Assembly (NCBI GenBank): GCA_020047885.1
Contig: JAIFNF010000250.1
Location: 1-6,137 of the forward strand
Origin: Gammaproteobacteria bacterium
Lineage (GTDB): Bacteria > Pseudomonadota > Gammaproteobacteria > Competibacterales > Competibacteraceae
DNA: 6,137 nt
Direction: 5' to 3'
Below, in pieces: positions 1 through 5,411 of this stretch. Under the pieces are notes generated by a model. The model was given only the letters and a program-made list of their open reading frames with translations, was not told the origin of the DNA and made no database searches. How positions within the stretch are numbered: position 1 is the first letter of the stretch; each line of letters starts with the position of its first letter. Both the position numbers and the translations under genes were made by a program.

Positions 1-1100
1 CCTGGACCCATCACCGGGTGGAAGGCAAGCTGGAATACACCTCGCTGCTGTTCATTCCCGCCCGCGCCCCGTTCGATATGTGGGATCGCGAACAGCGCCA
101 CGGTGTCAAGCTGTACGTGCAGCGGGTGTTCATCATGGACGACGCCGAGCGCCTGATGCCGCGTTACCTGCGCTTTGTGCGCGGCGTGATCGACTCCAAC
201 GACCTGCCGCTGAACATCTCCCGCGAACTGCTCCAGAGCAGCAAAGTCGTGGACAGCATTCGGGGCGGTTCGGTGAAAAAGGTGCTGAGCCTGCTGGAAG
301 ACATGGCGCAGAATGATGCCGAAAAATACGGCAAGTTCTGGAAGGAATTTGGCCGGGCGCTGAAAGAAGGCCCCGCGGAGGATTATGGCAATCGCGAGCA
401 GATCGCCAAGTTGTTGCGCTTCTCCTCCACGCATACCGATGCCCTGGAGCAAACCGTGTCGCTGGCCGACTATATCGGACGGTTGAAGGAAGGCCAGGAC
501 AAGATCTACTACATCAGCGCCGACAGTTTCGCTGCCGCCAAGAACAGCCCGCATCTGGAAATCTTCCGCAAGAAGGGTCTGGAAGTGCTGCTGCTGACCG
601 ACCGAGTCGACGAGTGGCTGATGTCGCACCTGACCGAGTTCGAAGGCAAGCATTTCCAGTCGGTTGCCAAGGGTGCGCTGGATTTGGACAAAATTGCCTC
701 CGAAGAGGAAAAGCAGGAGCAGAAGCAGGCCGAAGATCAGAATAAGGATTTCCTCACCCGGGTTAAAGACGTACTGGGCGACCAGGTCAAGGACGTGCGG
801 ATTTCTTCACGGTTGACCGATTCGCCGGCCTGTCTGGTGGTCGATGAACACGCGCTGAGTCCCCACATGGAGCGGCTGCTGCGCGATGCCGGGCAGAATG
901 TGCCGATGAGCAAGCCCTACCTGGAGCTGAACCCCACACATCCGTTGATTACCCGATTGAAGGAAGAATCGGATGCAACGCGCTTCAGCGACTGGACAAA
1001 TTTACTGTTCGAACAGGCGGTGCTGGCCGAGGGCGGGCAGTTGGAAGATCCGGCCAGTTTCGTTAAACGCCTGAATGGTTTGTTGCTGACCATGGGCTAA
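1..1100 (+). CDS. htpG: Molecular chaperone HtpG (bacterial Hsp90), 3' part
   Basis: This is the C-terminal part of the ATP-dependent cytosolic chaperone HtpG, which remodels client proteins as a homodimer with DnaK. The frame is open from the left edge (first full codon at position 3, Trp of WTHHRVEGK), so the gene starts upstream. About 365 residues are visible, against about 624 for the whole E. coli protein. The N-terminal ATPase domain is therefore missing, while the middle and C-terminal dimerisation domains are present. Diagnostic stretches are [29 protein letters not shown] and ISRELLQ; the Arg of the last corresponds to the middle-domain arginine that contacts the ATP gamma-phosphate in Hsp90s. 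Further ones are [20 protein letters not shown] and GQDKIYYI. An acidic, Gln/Lys-rich linker (about positions 700-745) precedes the C-terminal domain, as in the family. The stop is TAA at 1098-1100. The visible part shows no frameshift. Confidence 0.97.
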   Translation, partial: WTHHRVEGKLEYTSLLFIPARAPFDMWDREQRHGVKLYVQRVFIMDDAERLMPRYLRFVRGVIDSNDLPLNISRELLQSSKVVDSIRGGSVKKVLSLLEDMAQNDAEKYGKFWKEFGRALKEGPAEDYGNREQIAKLLRFSSTHTDALEQTVSLADYIGRLKEGQDKIYYISADSFAAAKNSPHLEIFRKKGLEVLLLTDRVDEWLMSHLTEFEGKHFQSVAKGALDLDKIASEEEKQEQKQAEDQNKDFLTRVKDVLGDQVKDVRISSRLTDSPACLVVDEHALSPHMERLLRDAGQNVPMSKPYLELNPTHPLITRLKEESDATRFSDWTNLLFEQAVLAEGGQLEDPASFVKRLNGLLLTMG

Positions 1101-1102
1101 AC

Positions 1103-1131
1103 CCGACAAGCGGGCTAAAGTTTGCTAAATT
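1103..1131 (+). promoter_or_regulatory. Possible sigma70-type promoter for the CBS-domain gene
   Basis: CCGACA at 1103-1108 matches the -35 consensus TTGACA at 4 of 6 positions. TAAATT at 1126-1131 matches the -10 consensus at 4 of 6. The spacer is exactly 17 bp. It lies directly after the htpG stop and about 60 bp before the next start codon. Matches this weak occur by chance, so this is only a candidate, and read-through from htpG is equally possible. Confidence 0.25.
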
Positions 1132-1135
1132 ATGA

Positions 1136-1163
1136 GGAGCGATCATCACGACCTGATCGTTCC
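1136..1163 (+). other. 10-bp stem-loop between htpG and the CBS-domain gene
   Basis: Positions 1136-1145 (GGAGCGATCA) pair with 1154-1163 (TGATCGTTCC) over 10 consecutive pairs, including one G-U, around an 8-base loop. No T-run follows; the next bases are ATTCAAC, so it does not look like a standard intrinsic terminator. It could stabilise the htpG 3' end, or be a 5' leader structure of the CBS-domain gene if the upstream promoter candidate is real. The pairing is read directly from the sequence; the role is inferred. Confidence 0.45.
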
Positions 1164-1192
1164 ATTCAACTAACCCTGGGGGATGCCCGGAT

Positions 1193-1627
1193 ATGATGAA
1201 CTTGAAGGAAATTCTCAGTCAGAAAGGCGGTCAGCCGGTGACTATATCGGCCAGCGCCACCGTCGCCGACGCCATCCATGCCATGCACCAGCGTAAGGTC
1301 GGTTCGGTGATGATCCCGAATGCGGACGGTTCGCCAGCCGGCATCTTTACCGAGCGTGATGTGCTGAACCTGTGCGCTGAAGGCCGGACTGATTTTGCCA
1401 AAATGTCGATTCGACCCTGCATGACCTGCGAAATGACTACCGGCAAGCCGGACGACACGGTCAGCGAAGTCCTTGCCATCATGACCGCCAAGCGCTTCCG
1501 GCACCTGCCGGTGGTGAATGAAGAGGGCAAGATGATCGGTGTGGTCTCGATTGGCGATTTGGTGAAGGCCAAGTTAGAAGAGACGGCCAAGGAAGCTCAG
1601 GCTCTGCGCGATTACATCGCCACCTGA
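1193..1627 (+). CDS. Two-CBS-domain (Bateman module) protein
   Basis: This small 144-residue cytosolic protein consists almost entirely of a tandem pair of CBS domains. CBS1 is about residues 10-62, with VGSVMI and GIFTERD at 50-56. CBS2 is about residues 75-130, with FRHLPVV and GVVSIGD at 116-122. Such modules bind adenosine nucleotides (AMP, ATP, S-adenosylmethionine) or NAD and act as energy or redox sensors. Stand-alone copies are common in proteobacteria, mostly with unknown targets. No catalytic domain, signal peptide or membrane segment is visible. A charged C-terminal helix (about 125-144, KLEETAKEAQALRD) is typical of the stand-alone type. The start is one of two adjacent ATGs (1193 or 1196). 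GGGGGA at 1178-1183 lies 9 bases before the first, which favours 1193. The YcgN-type gene starts 11 bp downstream, so they may be co-transcribed, but the partner of this protein cannot be read from the context. Confidence 0.9.
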   Translation: MMNLKEILSQKGGQPVTISASATVADAIHAMHQRKVGSVMIPNADGSPAGIFTERDVLNLCAEGRTDFAKMSIRPCMTCEMTTGKPDDTVSEVLAIMTAKRFRHLPVVNEEGKMIGVVSIGDLVKAKLEETAKEAQALRDYIAT

Positions 1628-1638
1628 CCCGCTGCGGG

Positions 1639-2121
1639 ATGCTTACCGGCAACCGACACCCCTTGCCCACAGGCGGGAGAGGGGATGAAACCGCGGACTT
1701 TTGGGAAACCACCGCCCTCGCTGATCTGACCCAAGACGAGTGGGAAGCGCTGTGCGACGGTTGCGGCAAATGCTGTTTGCACAAGCTGGAAGACGAGGAC
1801 ACCGGCGAGCTGTTCTTCACTAGGGTCGCTTGCCGGTTACTGGATTTACCGACCGGACGGTGTACCCGCTACGCTGAACGGTTCCGCTGGGTTCCCGACT
1901 GTATCACGCTGACGCCTGCCGAAGTGCGGCGCGTCAACTGGCTACCGACGACGTGCGCCTACCGACTGCGCGCCGAAGGTCAACCGTTGCCGAACTGGCA
2001 TCCACTGCGCACCGGCGATCCGTGCTCTACCCGGCAGGCCGGGATGAGCGTGTGTGGCTGGGCGATTTCGGAACACCGCGCCCGTCGGTTGGAAGACCAC
2101 ATCATCGAGACGCCGCCATGA
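1639..2121 (+). CDS. UPF0260/YcgN-type cysteine-rich protein
   Basis: This belongs to the UPF0260 family (E. coli YcgN), grouped among putative zinc- or iron-chelating cysteine-cluster proteins; its biochemical role is not established. The 160-residue product carries the hallmark cluster CDGCGKCCLHKLEDEDT (Cys39, 42, 45, 46). Further conserved cysteines are Cys65 (VACR), Cys75, Cys88 (PDC) and Cys106 (LPTTCAYRL), followed by LPNWHPLRTG. The family match starts at about residue 21 (FWETTALAD, like FWQSKTLDE in YcgN). The first 20 residues are encoded over a palindromic repeat (1659-1684) and are unlike the family. ATG 1639 has no convincing ribosome binding site. TTG 1663 is the only other plausible in-frame start close to the homologous region, and it lies inside the repeat. 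The exact start is therefore uncertain. The gene overlaps the next one by 4 bp (ATGA), which suggests translational coupling with the MBL-fold hydrolase. Confidence 0.9.
   Translation: MLTGNRHPLPTGGRGDETADFWETTALADLTQDEWEALCDGCGKCCLHKLEDEDTGELFFTRVACRLLDLPTGRCTRYAERFRWVPDCITLTPAEVRRVNWLPTTCAYRLRAEGQPLPNWHPLRTGDPCSTRQAGMSVCGWAISEHRARRLEDHIIETPP
1659..1684. repeat. REP-like imperfect palindrome inside the YcgN-type gene
   Basis: CCCCTTGCCC at 1659-1668 faces GGGAGAGGGG at 1675-1684. They form an imperfect hairpin: 9 of 10 positions pair, counting one T-G wobble, with one mismatch at 1665/1678 and a 6-base centre. The arm resembles the CCCTCTCCC...GGGAGAGGG palindromes scattered through many proteobacterial genomes; that resemblance is from memory. 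Read in the gene frame it encodes about HPLPTGGRGD. A single copy is visible in this window, so its repeat nature rests on family resemblance alone. Confidence 0.5.
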
Positions 2122-2789
2122 AAGTTCGTTGCATCACCCTCGGTTCGTTTCAGGTTAACGCCTATCTGCTGGAAGATCCGGCCACCGGCCATTGTGCGGT
2201 TGTCGATACCGGCGAAGGACCGCAATTGGCTCAGGTACTGGCGGAAATCGATCCTCGTCCCGACCTGCGCGCCATTTTGCTGACCCACGCGCATTTTGAT
2301 CACGCCGGCGGTTTAGCAGACTTGCAACAGGAATTCCCGGAAGCCCGCGCCTGGCTGCCGGTGCTGGAGCGGCCCATGTACGATCTGCTGCCGCAACAAG
2401 GCTCGATGCTCTTCGGTATGCCCCGTTTCGACCGACCACTGGGCCGCATTGACCAGGAAGTGCGGGACGGCGATACAGTTGATCTTGGCAATAACTGGCA
2501 GTTGCGTTTCCTGTCCACGCCCGGCCATACGCCGGGTCAGGGCTGCTATTACGACGATACCTACATTTTTGTCGGCGATACCCTGTTTGCCGGCAGTATT
2601 GGCCGCACCGATTTTCCGATGAGCGATCCGGAACTGATGGAGCAGAGCCTGCACCGCCTGATGGAATTGCCGGGTCATCTGCTGGTATGCAGCGGCCACG
2701 GGCCAGCGACGACGCTGGAGCAGGAACTGAAGACCAATCCCTATCTGCGTGGGGTGCGTAGCCGGAAGCAGGCCGCGAGTCGCCCGTAA
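2118..2789 (+). CDS. MBL-fold metallohydrolase, YcbL/glyoxalase II-like
   Basis: This 223-residue cytosolic metallo-beta-lactamase-fold hydrolase is of the short glyoxalase II-like group that includes E. coli YcbL. Some members hydrolyse S-lactoylglutathione or other thioesters; the substrate here is inferred, not shown. The metal-ligand set is complete: THAHFDH at residues 56-62 (His57, His59, Asp61, His62), His137 in STPGHTPG, Asp154 in FVGDTLFAGSIGRTDFP and His194 in SGHGPAT. It lacks the C-terminal helical domain that classical GloB uses to bind glutathione, and its length fits the YcbL type. ATG 2118 is chosen because MKVRCITLGSFQVNAYLL is a typical family N-terminus. The frame is open further upstream, to a GTG at 1953, but that would add 55 unrelated residues inside the YcgN-type gene. 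No strong ribosome binding site is visible, consistent with reinitiation at the ATGA overlap. It ends one base before the convergent NlpC/P60 gene. Confidence 0.93.
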   Translation: MKVRCITLGSFQVNAYLLEDPATGHCAVVDTGEGPQLAQVLAEIDPRPDLRAILLTHAHFDHAGGLADLQQEFPEARAWLPVLERPMYDLLPQQGSMLFGMPRFDRPLGRIDQEVRDGDTVDLGNNWQLRFLSTPGHTPGQGCYYDDTYIFVGDTLFAGSIGRTDFPMSDPELMEQSLHRLMELPGHLLVCSGHGPATTLEQELKTNPYLRGVRSRKQAASRP

Positions 2790-2790
2790 A

Positions 2791-3315
2791 TTACCCGTTG
2801 GGACGCAACCCACCCTCGCTGGCGATGGGCATCGCGGACGGACGGACGCCTAGAAAAGTCACGCCGCCCACCAGGCGCTGTTGCCAATAGCGCCGATTCA
2901 GCTTGACCTTGCGCACCTGCCGACTGCCCGATGAAGCATGAATCATCTGGCCGTTGCCGGTGTAGATGCCGACATGAGAAACCGCGCCGCTGTTGCCGGT
3001 GCGGAAAAACAGCAAATCGCCCGGCAACACCTTGCGCTGTGGCCGCCCCGCCTGGAATTGTTGTGCGGTAGTGCGCGGCACCCGAACTCCGGCTTGCTGG
3101 TAGGCGTATTGCACCAGACCACTGCAATCAACCCCACCCGGCGATTCACCGCCTAGAACGTAGGGTGCGCCCACCAACTGTTCGGCAGTCGCCAGAATCC
3201 GCTGGCGGGCGATGGCGTAGGGATCAGCGGGGGGCGGTGTGGCGCAGCCGCTCAGCCAAGCCAACCCTGTCAGCAGCAGCAGGATGGAAGTACGATGGGA
3301 ACCGGGGATCAGCAT
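2791..3315 (-). CDS. NlpC/P60 family lipoprotein endopeptidase (MepS/Spr-like)
   Basis: This is a predicted outer-membrane lipoprotein of 174 residues with a cysteine-peptidase domain that cleaves peptide bonds in peptidoglycan. It resembles E. coli MepS (Spr), a D,D-endopeptidase for cross-links. The N-terminus is a signal peptide: Arg8, the hydrophobic stretch ILLLLTGLAWLSG, then lipobox LSGC with lipidated Cys24. The +2 residue is Ala, not Asp, which fits outer-membrane sorting by Lol. The catalytic triad is present: Cys64 in GGVDCSGLVQYAY, His114 in VSHVGIYTGNGQMIHASS and His126 in the same stretch. VPRTTAQQ and VLPGDLLFF are further family motifs. ATG 3315 is supported by AGGA (complement of 3325-3328) 9 bases upstream and by the complete signal peptide that follows. 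It is divergent from minC, with 201 bp between, and convergent with the MBL hydrolase. The exact cleavage specificity is not readable from sequence. Confidence 0.93.
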   Translation of the reverse strand: MLIPGSHRTSILLLLTGLAWLSGCATPPPADPYAIARQRILATAEQLVGAPYVLGGESPGGVDCSGLVQYAYQQAGVRVPRTTAQQFQAGRPQRKVLPGDLLFFRTGNSGAVSHVGIYTGNGQMIHASSGSRQVRKVKLNRRYWQQRLVGGVTFLGVRPSAMPIASEGGLRPNG

Positions 3316-3451
3316 CTGGAAGATTCCTGGTGGATGAGATTTATTGGTTAGCCAGAGGCGGTTATTCGCGCAGAAATATGCATGATGATCTACAGTTAAA
3401 GTTTAGTGGTATTTGACCGTTGGGTCTGCCTGTAACCTGGAAAAAGTCTGT

Positions 3452-3468
3452 TCCATTACCACAATGGA
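3452..3468. promoter_or_regulatory. Operator-like 17-bp dyad upstream of minC
   Basis: TCCATT-ACCAC-AATGGA is a perfect inverted repeat with 6-bp arms and a 5-bp centre, 49-65 bp before the minC start. It lies in the AT-richer intergenic region (3316-3516) shared with the divergent NlpC/P60 gene. The size and symmetry fit a site for a dimeric regulator, but I do not recognise it as the site of a known factor. A short dyad of this kind can arise by chance. Confidence 0.3.
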
Positions 3469-3470
3469 TG

Positions 3471-3490
3471 TGTAAAATAACTTGTAAAAT
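3471..3490 (+). promoter_or_regulatory. Tandem TGTAAAAT boxes, possible minC -10 elements
   Basis: TGTAAAAT occurs at 3471-3478 and again at 3483-3490, exactly 12 bp apart. Each contains TAAAAT, a 5-of-6 match to the -10 consensus, 27-44 bp before the minC ATG. No good -35 hexamer sits at 16-18 bp from either box, so a promoter call is tentative. The rest of 3316-3516 holds no credible gene. Confidence 0.3.
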
Positions 3491-3516
3491 TCAGCGTTCA
3501 GTCCGAGGCATCCTTC

Positions 3517-4191
3517 ATGCTGTTGCGACCAACCCACCTCGCCAGCGAGGAGACTCCGCCCTTTGAACTCAAGGGCAGCCTGTTTACTTTGACCGTTTTG
3601 CATCTGTTTCAGATGGATCGCAGGGCTGTCGAGCGACATACCCCGGTGGTGATCGATCTGGAGGGCATGACTGATTCGCCGGATGGCCTGGATTTTAATG
3701 GTTTGTATGAATTGCTGCGCGGGCATGGCATGGCACCGGTCGGTATCCGCAACGGGACGCCGATCCAGCAAGCTGCCGCCCGGTTGGCGGGATTGCCCAC
3801 CCTGCCCGAAACCCGCGCCAGCCGCGCTAAAAAACCGGATAAAACCGAATCCGTGGTCTCACTCAGCCGGATCGTGAATCATCCCGTGCGTTCTGGCCAA
3901 CAGATTTATGCGCCGGATGGCGATCTGATCGTGTTGGGCGCGGTCAGCGCCGGGGCTGAGGTGATTGCCGATGGCCATATCCATATTTATGGGGCGTTGC
4001 GCGGTCGCGCCCTGGCCGGGGTCAGGGGCGACGTCGACACCCGGATTTTCTGTCACAGTCTGGAAGCGGAGCTCATCTCCATCGCCGGACGTTACCGAAT
4101 CAGCGAACAACTGGATGCCGCAGACCGGGGCAAAGCGGTCCAGATTCATCTGATGGAAGATCGACTGGTCATTGAACATTTGATTCGCTAA
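3517..4191 (+). CDS. minC: Septum site-determining protein MinC
   Basis: MinC inhibits FtsZ polymerisation away from midcell and is recruited to the membrane by MinD. The product has 224 residues. The N-terminal FtsZ-inhibiting domain begins with [15 protein letters not shown]; Lys19-Gly20 correspond to E. coli Lys9-Gly10, where mutation abolishes activity. A short charged linker (about 96-115) leads to the C-terminal beta-helix dimer and MinD-binding domain, with [18 protein letters not shown] at 124-141 (RSGQ is the MinD-contact motif), [14 protein letters not shown] and LRGRALAG, then [14 protein letters not shown]. After VLHL only ten residues (31-40) precede HTPVVIDL, where E. coli has about 24. 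The first helix region of the N domain thus appears shortened. ATG 3517 is chosen because GAGG at 3505-3508 lies 8 bases upstream. It is the first gene of the min operon, 77 bp before minD. Confidence 0.95.
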   Translation: MLLRPTHLASEETPPFELKGSLFTLTVLHLFQMDRRAVERHTPVVIDLEGMTDSPDGLDFNGLYELLRGHGMAPVGIRNGTPIQQAAARLAGLPTLPETRASRAKKPDKTESVVSLSRIVNHPVRSGQQIYAPDGDLIVLGAVSAGAEVIADGHIHIYGALRGRALAGVRGDVDTRIFCHSLEAELISIAGRYRISEQLDAADRGKAVQIHLMEDRLVIEHLIR

Positions 4192-4256
4192 TCCATCCGG
4201 GGGCGGCAATGATCCGGTAGAATCCACCGCTCAATCCGATTTTACAGACAACTCTC

Positions 4257-4271
4257 AGGGACAATCGCTTG
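4257..4271 (+). promoter_or_regulatory. Ribosome binding site and TTG start of minD
   Basis: AGGGA at 4257-4261 is followed after 7 bases by TTG at 4269-4271. This TTG is directly followed by the codons for [17 protein letters not shown], which aligns residue for residue with the usual MinD N-terminus. No ATG or GTG lies in frame at a suitable place, so TTG is the start. A rare start codon with a good Shine-Dalgarno suggests a modest initiation rate. Confidence 0.8.
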
Positions 4272-5081
4272 GCAACCGTTATCGTGGTGACCTCCGGCAA
4301 GGGAGGCGTAGGCAAAACGACGACCAGCGCCAGTTTTGCAACCGGTCTGGCTCAGCGCGGTTACCGAACCGTGGTGATTGATTTTGATGTCGGATTGCGC
4401 AATCTGGATCTGATCATGGGCTGTGAACGCCGGGTCGTCTATGACTTCGTCAATGTGATCAACAACGAAGCCAACCTGAATCAATCCCTGATTCGCGACA
4501 AGCGAGTGGAAAATCTGTACATCCTGCCGGCTTCCCAGACCCGCGACAAGGAAGCGCTCACCAAGGAAGGCGTGGAGCGGGTATTGGGCGAACTCAAGCA
4601 GGGGTTCGATTACATCGTCTGCGACTCACCGGCTGGTATCGAACGCGGGGCGTTGATGGCCCTGTATTTCGCTGACGAAGCACTGGTGGTGACCAATCCT
4701 GAAGTCTCTTCAGTGCGCGACTCCGACCGGATTCTCGGCATTTTGGCGAGTCGGTCGCGCCGCGCCGAACAGGGAGAAAGTCCGGTCAAAGAGCACTTGG
4801 TGCTGTCGCGCTATGCGCCGGAACGCGCTGATCGCGGCGATATGCTCAGCGTTGATGATGTACTGGAAATTCTGGGCATTCCCCTGCTGGGCGTTATTCC
4901 CGAGTCATCGACCGTTTTGCAGTCATCGAATGCCGGTGTGCCGGTCATTCTGGAAGACAGTAGCGAAGCCGGGATTGCCTATAACGATCTGGTTGATCGA
5001 TTTCTAGGCAAGGACTTGCCGCACCGGTTCACCTCGGTTCAGAAAAAGGGCTTTCTGAAACGGCTGTTTGGTGGGGGGTAG
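4269..5081 (+). CDS. minD: Septum site-determining ATPase MinD
   Basis: MinD is a peripheral-membrane ATPase of the ParA/MinD family. In its ATP-bound dimeric state it sits on the inner membrane, recruits MinC and is released when MinE stimulates hydrolysis. The 270-residue product is of normal length. It has the deviant Walker A motif KGGVGKTT (11-18, signature Lys11 and Lys16), a switch I region around [11 protein letters not shown] (Asp38, Asp40) and CDSPAGIE (118-125, Asp119, switch II/Walker B). [16 protein letters not shown] and [19 protein letters not shown] are further family stretches. The C-terminal amphipathic membrane-targeting helix is intact ([11 protein letters not shown], about 259-269). 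The start is TTG with a good ribosome binding site. The stop TAG at 5079-5081 lies 2 bp before minE, and the glycine codons at the gene end supply the minE ribosome binding site. Confidence 0.98.
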   Translation: MATVIVVTSGKGGVGKTTTSASFATGLAQRGYRTVVIDFDVGLRNLDLIMGCERRVVYDFVNVINNEANLNQSLIRDKRVENLYILPASQTRDKEALTKEGVERVLGELKQGFDYIVCDSPAGIERGALMALYFADEALVVTNPEVSSVRDSDRILGILASRSRRAEQGESPVKEHLVLSRYAPERADRGDMLSVDDVLEILGIPLLGVIPESSTVLQSSNAGVPVILEDSSEAGIAYNDLVDRFLGKDLPHRFTSVQKKGFLKRLFGGG

Positions 5082-5083
5082 CC

Positions 5084-5389
5084 ATGATAGGTCTGTTCGA
5101 AAAATTTTTTCCGCAGCCGCCTAACAAATCAGCGGCGCTCGCCAAAGAACGATTGCAGATTATCGTGGCGCATGAGCGGGGCGGCCGCCGCAACAGTCCC
5201 GACTATTTGCCGGCGCTCAAGAAAGAGTTGCTCGAAGTGGTGCGCAAGTATGTGCCGATCGACCAAAGTCAGGTCAAAGTGCATCTGGACCGTGAGGGCG
5301 GCTACGAGATTCTGGAGCTGAATATCACCCTGCCCGATGAGGAACAGCGTCAGGGTCCGCCGCGGCAGCACAGCGGCGTCGGCGCCTGA
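5084..5389 (+). CDS. minE: Division topological specificity factor MinE
   Basis: MinE stimulates the MinD ATPase, displaces MinC and generates the Min oscillation. The 101-residue product has the membrane-targeting sequence at the N-terminus (IGLFEKFF, 2-9). The anti-MinCD segment contains [13 protein letters not shown] (20-32). The topological-specificity domain follows, with [20 protein letters not shown] (41-60), VKVHLDR and ILELNITLP (76-84). E. coli MinE has 88 residues; the extra length here is mainly a polar Gln/Pro/Gly-rich tail after ITLPDEE (about 88-101). The start ATG 5084 has GGGGGG at 5073-5078 five bases upstream, inside the last minD codons. The 2-bp intercistronic gap implies translational coupling with minD, which would help keep the MinD:MinE ratio fixed. 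It is the last gene of the operon; the next gene is convergent after 22 bp. Confidence 0.97.
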   Translation: MIGLFEKFFPQPPNKSAALAKERLQIIVAHERGGRRNSPDYLPALKKELLEVVRKYVPIDQSQVKVHLDREGGYEILELNITLPDEEQRQGPPRQHSGVGA

Positions 5390-5411
5390 CCAGACTCGCG
5401 AGCTTGTTGAG

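Noticed and set aside
1166..1590. Minus-strand open frames opposite the CBS-domain gene
   Set aside because: The plus-strand product has clear CBS motifs; the antisense products show none.
1685..1687. ATG after GAGAGGGG as a start for the YcgN-type gene
   Set aside because: It has an attractive upstream purine run but is out of frame with the conserved domain.
1953..2117. Upstream GTG start for the MBL hydrolase, adding 55 residues
   Set aside because: The extension lies inside the YcgN-type gene in another frame, is rich in Arg and unlike the family; ATG 2118 gives the usual N-terminus.
2313..2813. Long minus-strand open frame opposite the MBL hydrolase
   Set aside because: A shadow in a GC-rich gene; the plus strand has a complete set of metal ligands and the antisense product has no known motif.
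3165..3416. Plus-strand open frame running from the NlpC/P60 gene into the intergenic region
   Set aside because: It is mostly antisense to the signal-peptide part of the lipoprotein gene, has no recognisable protein motif and no ribosome binding site.
4180..4223. Internal minD promoter made of TTGATT (4180-4185) and TAGAAT (4218-4223)
   Set aside because: The spacer is 32 bp, far too long for sigma70, and no better -35 box lies 17 bp before TAGAAT.
5390..5411. Terminator between minE and the convergent hydrolase, around the palindrome CTCGCGAG
   Set aside because: The palindrome leaves no loop and no T-run follows on either strand; any terminator must be of another type.
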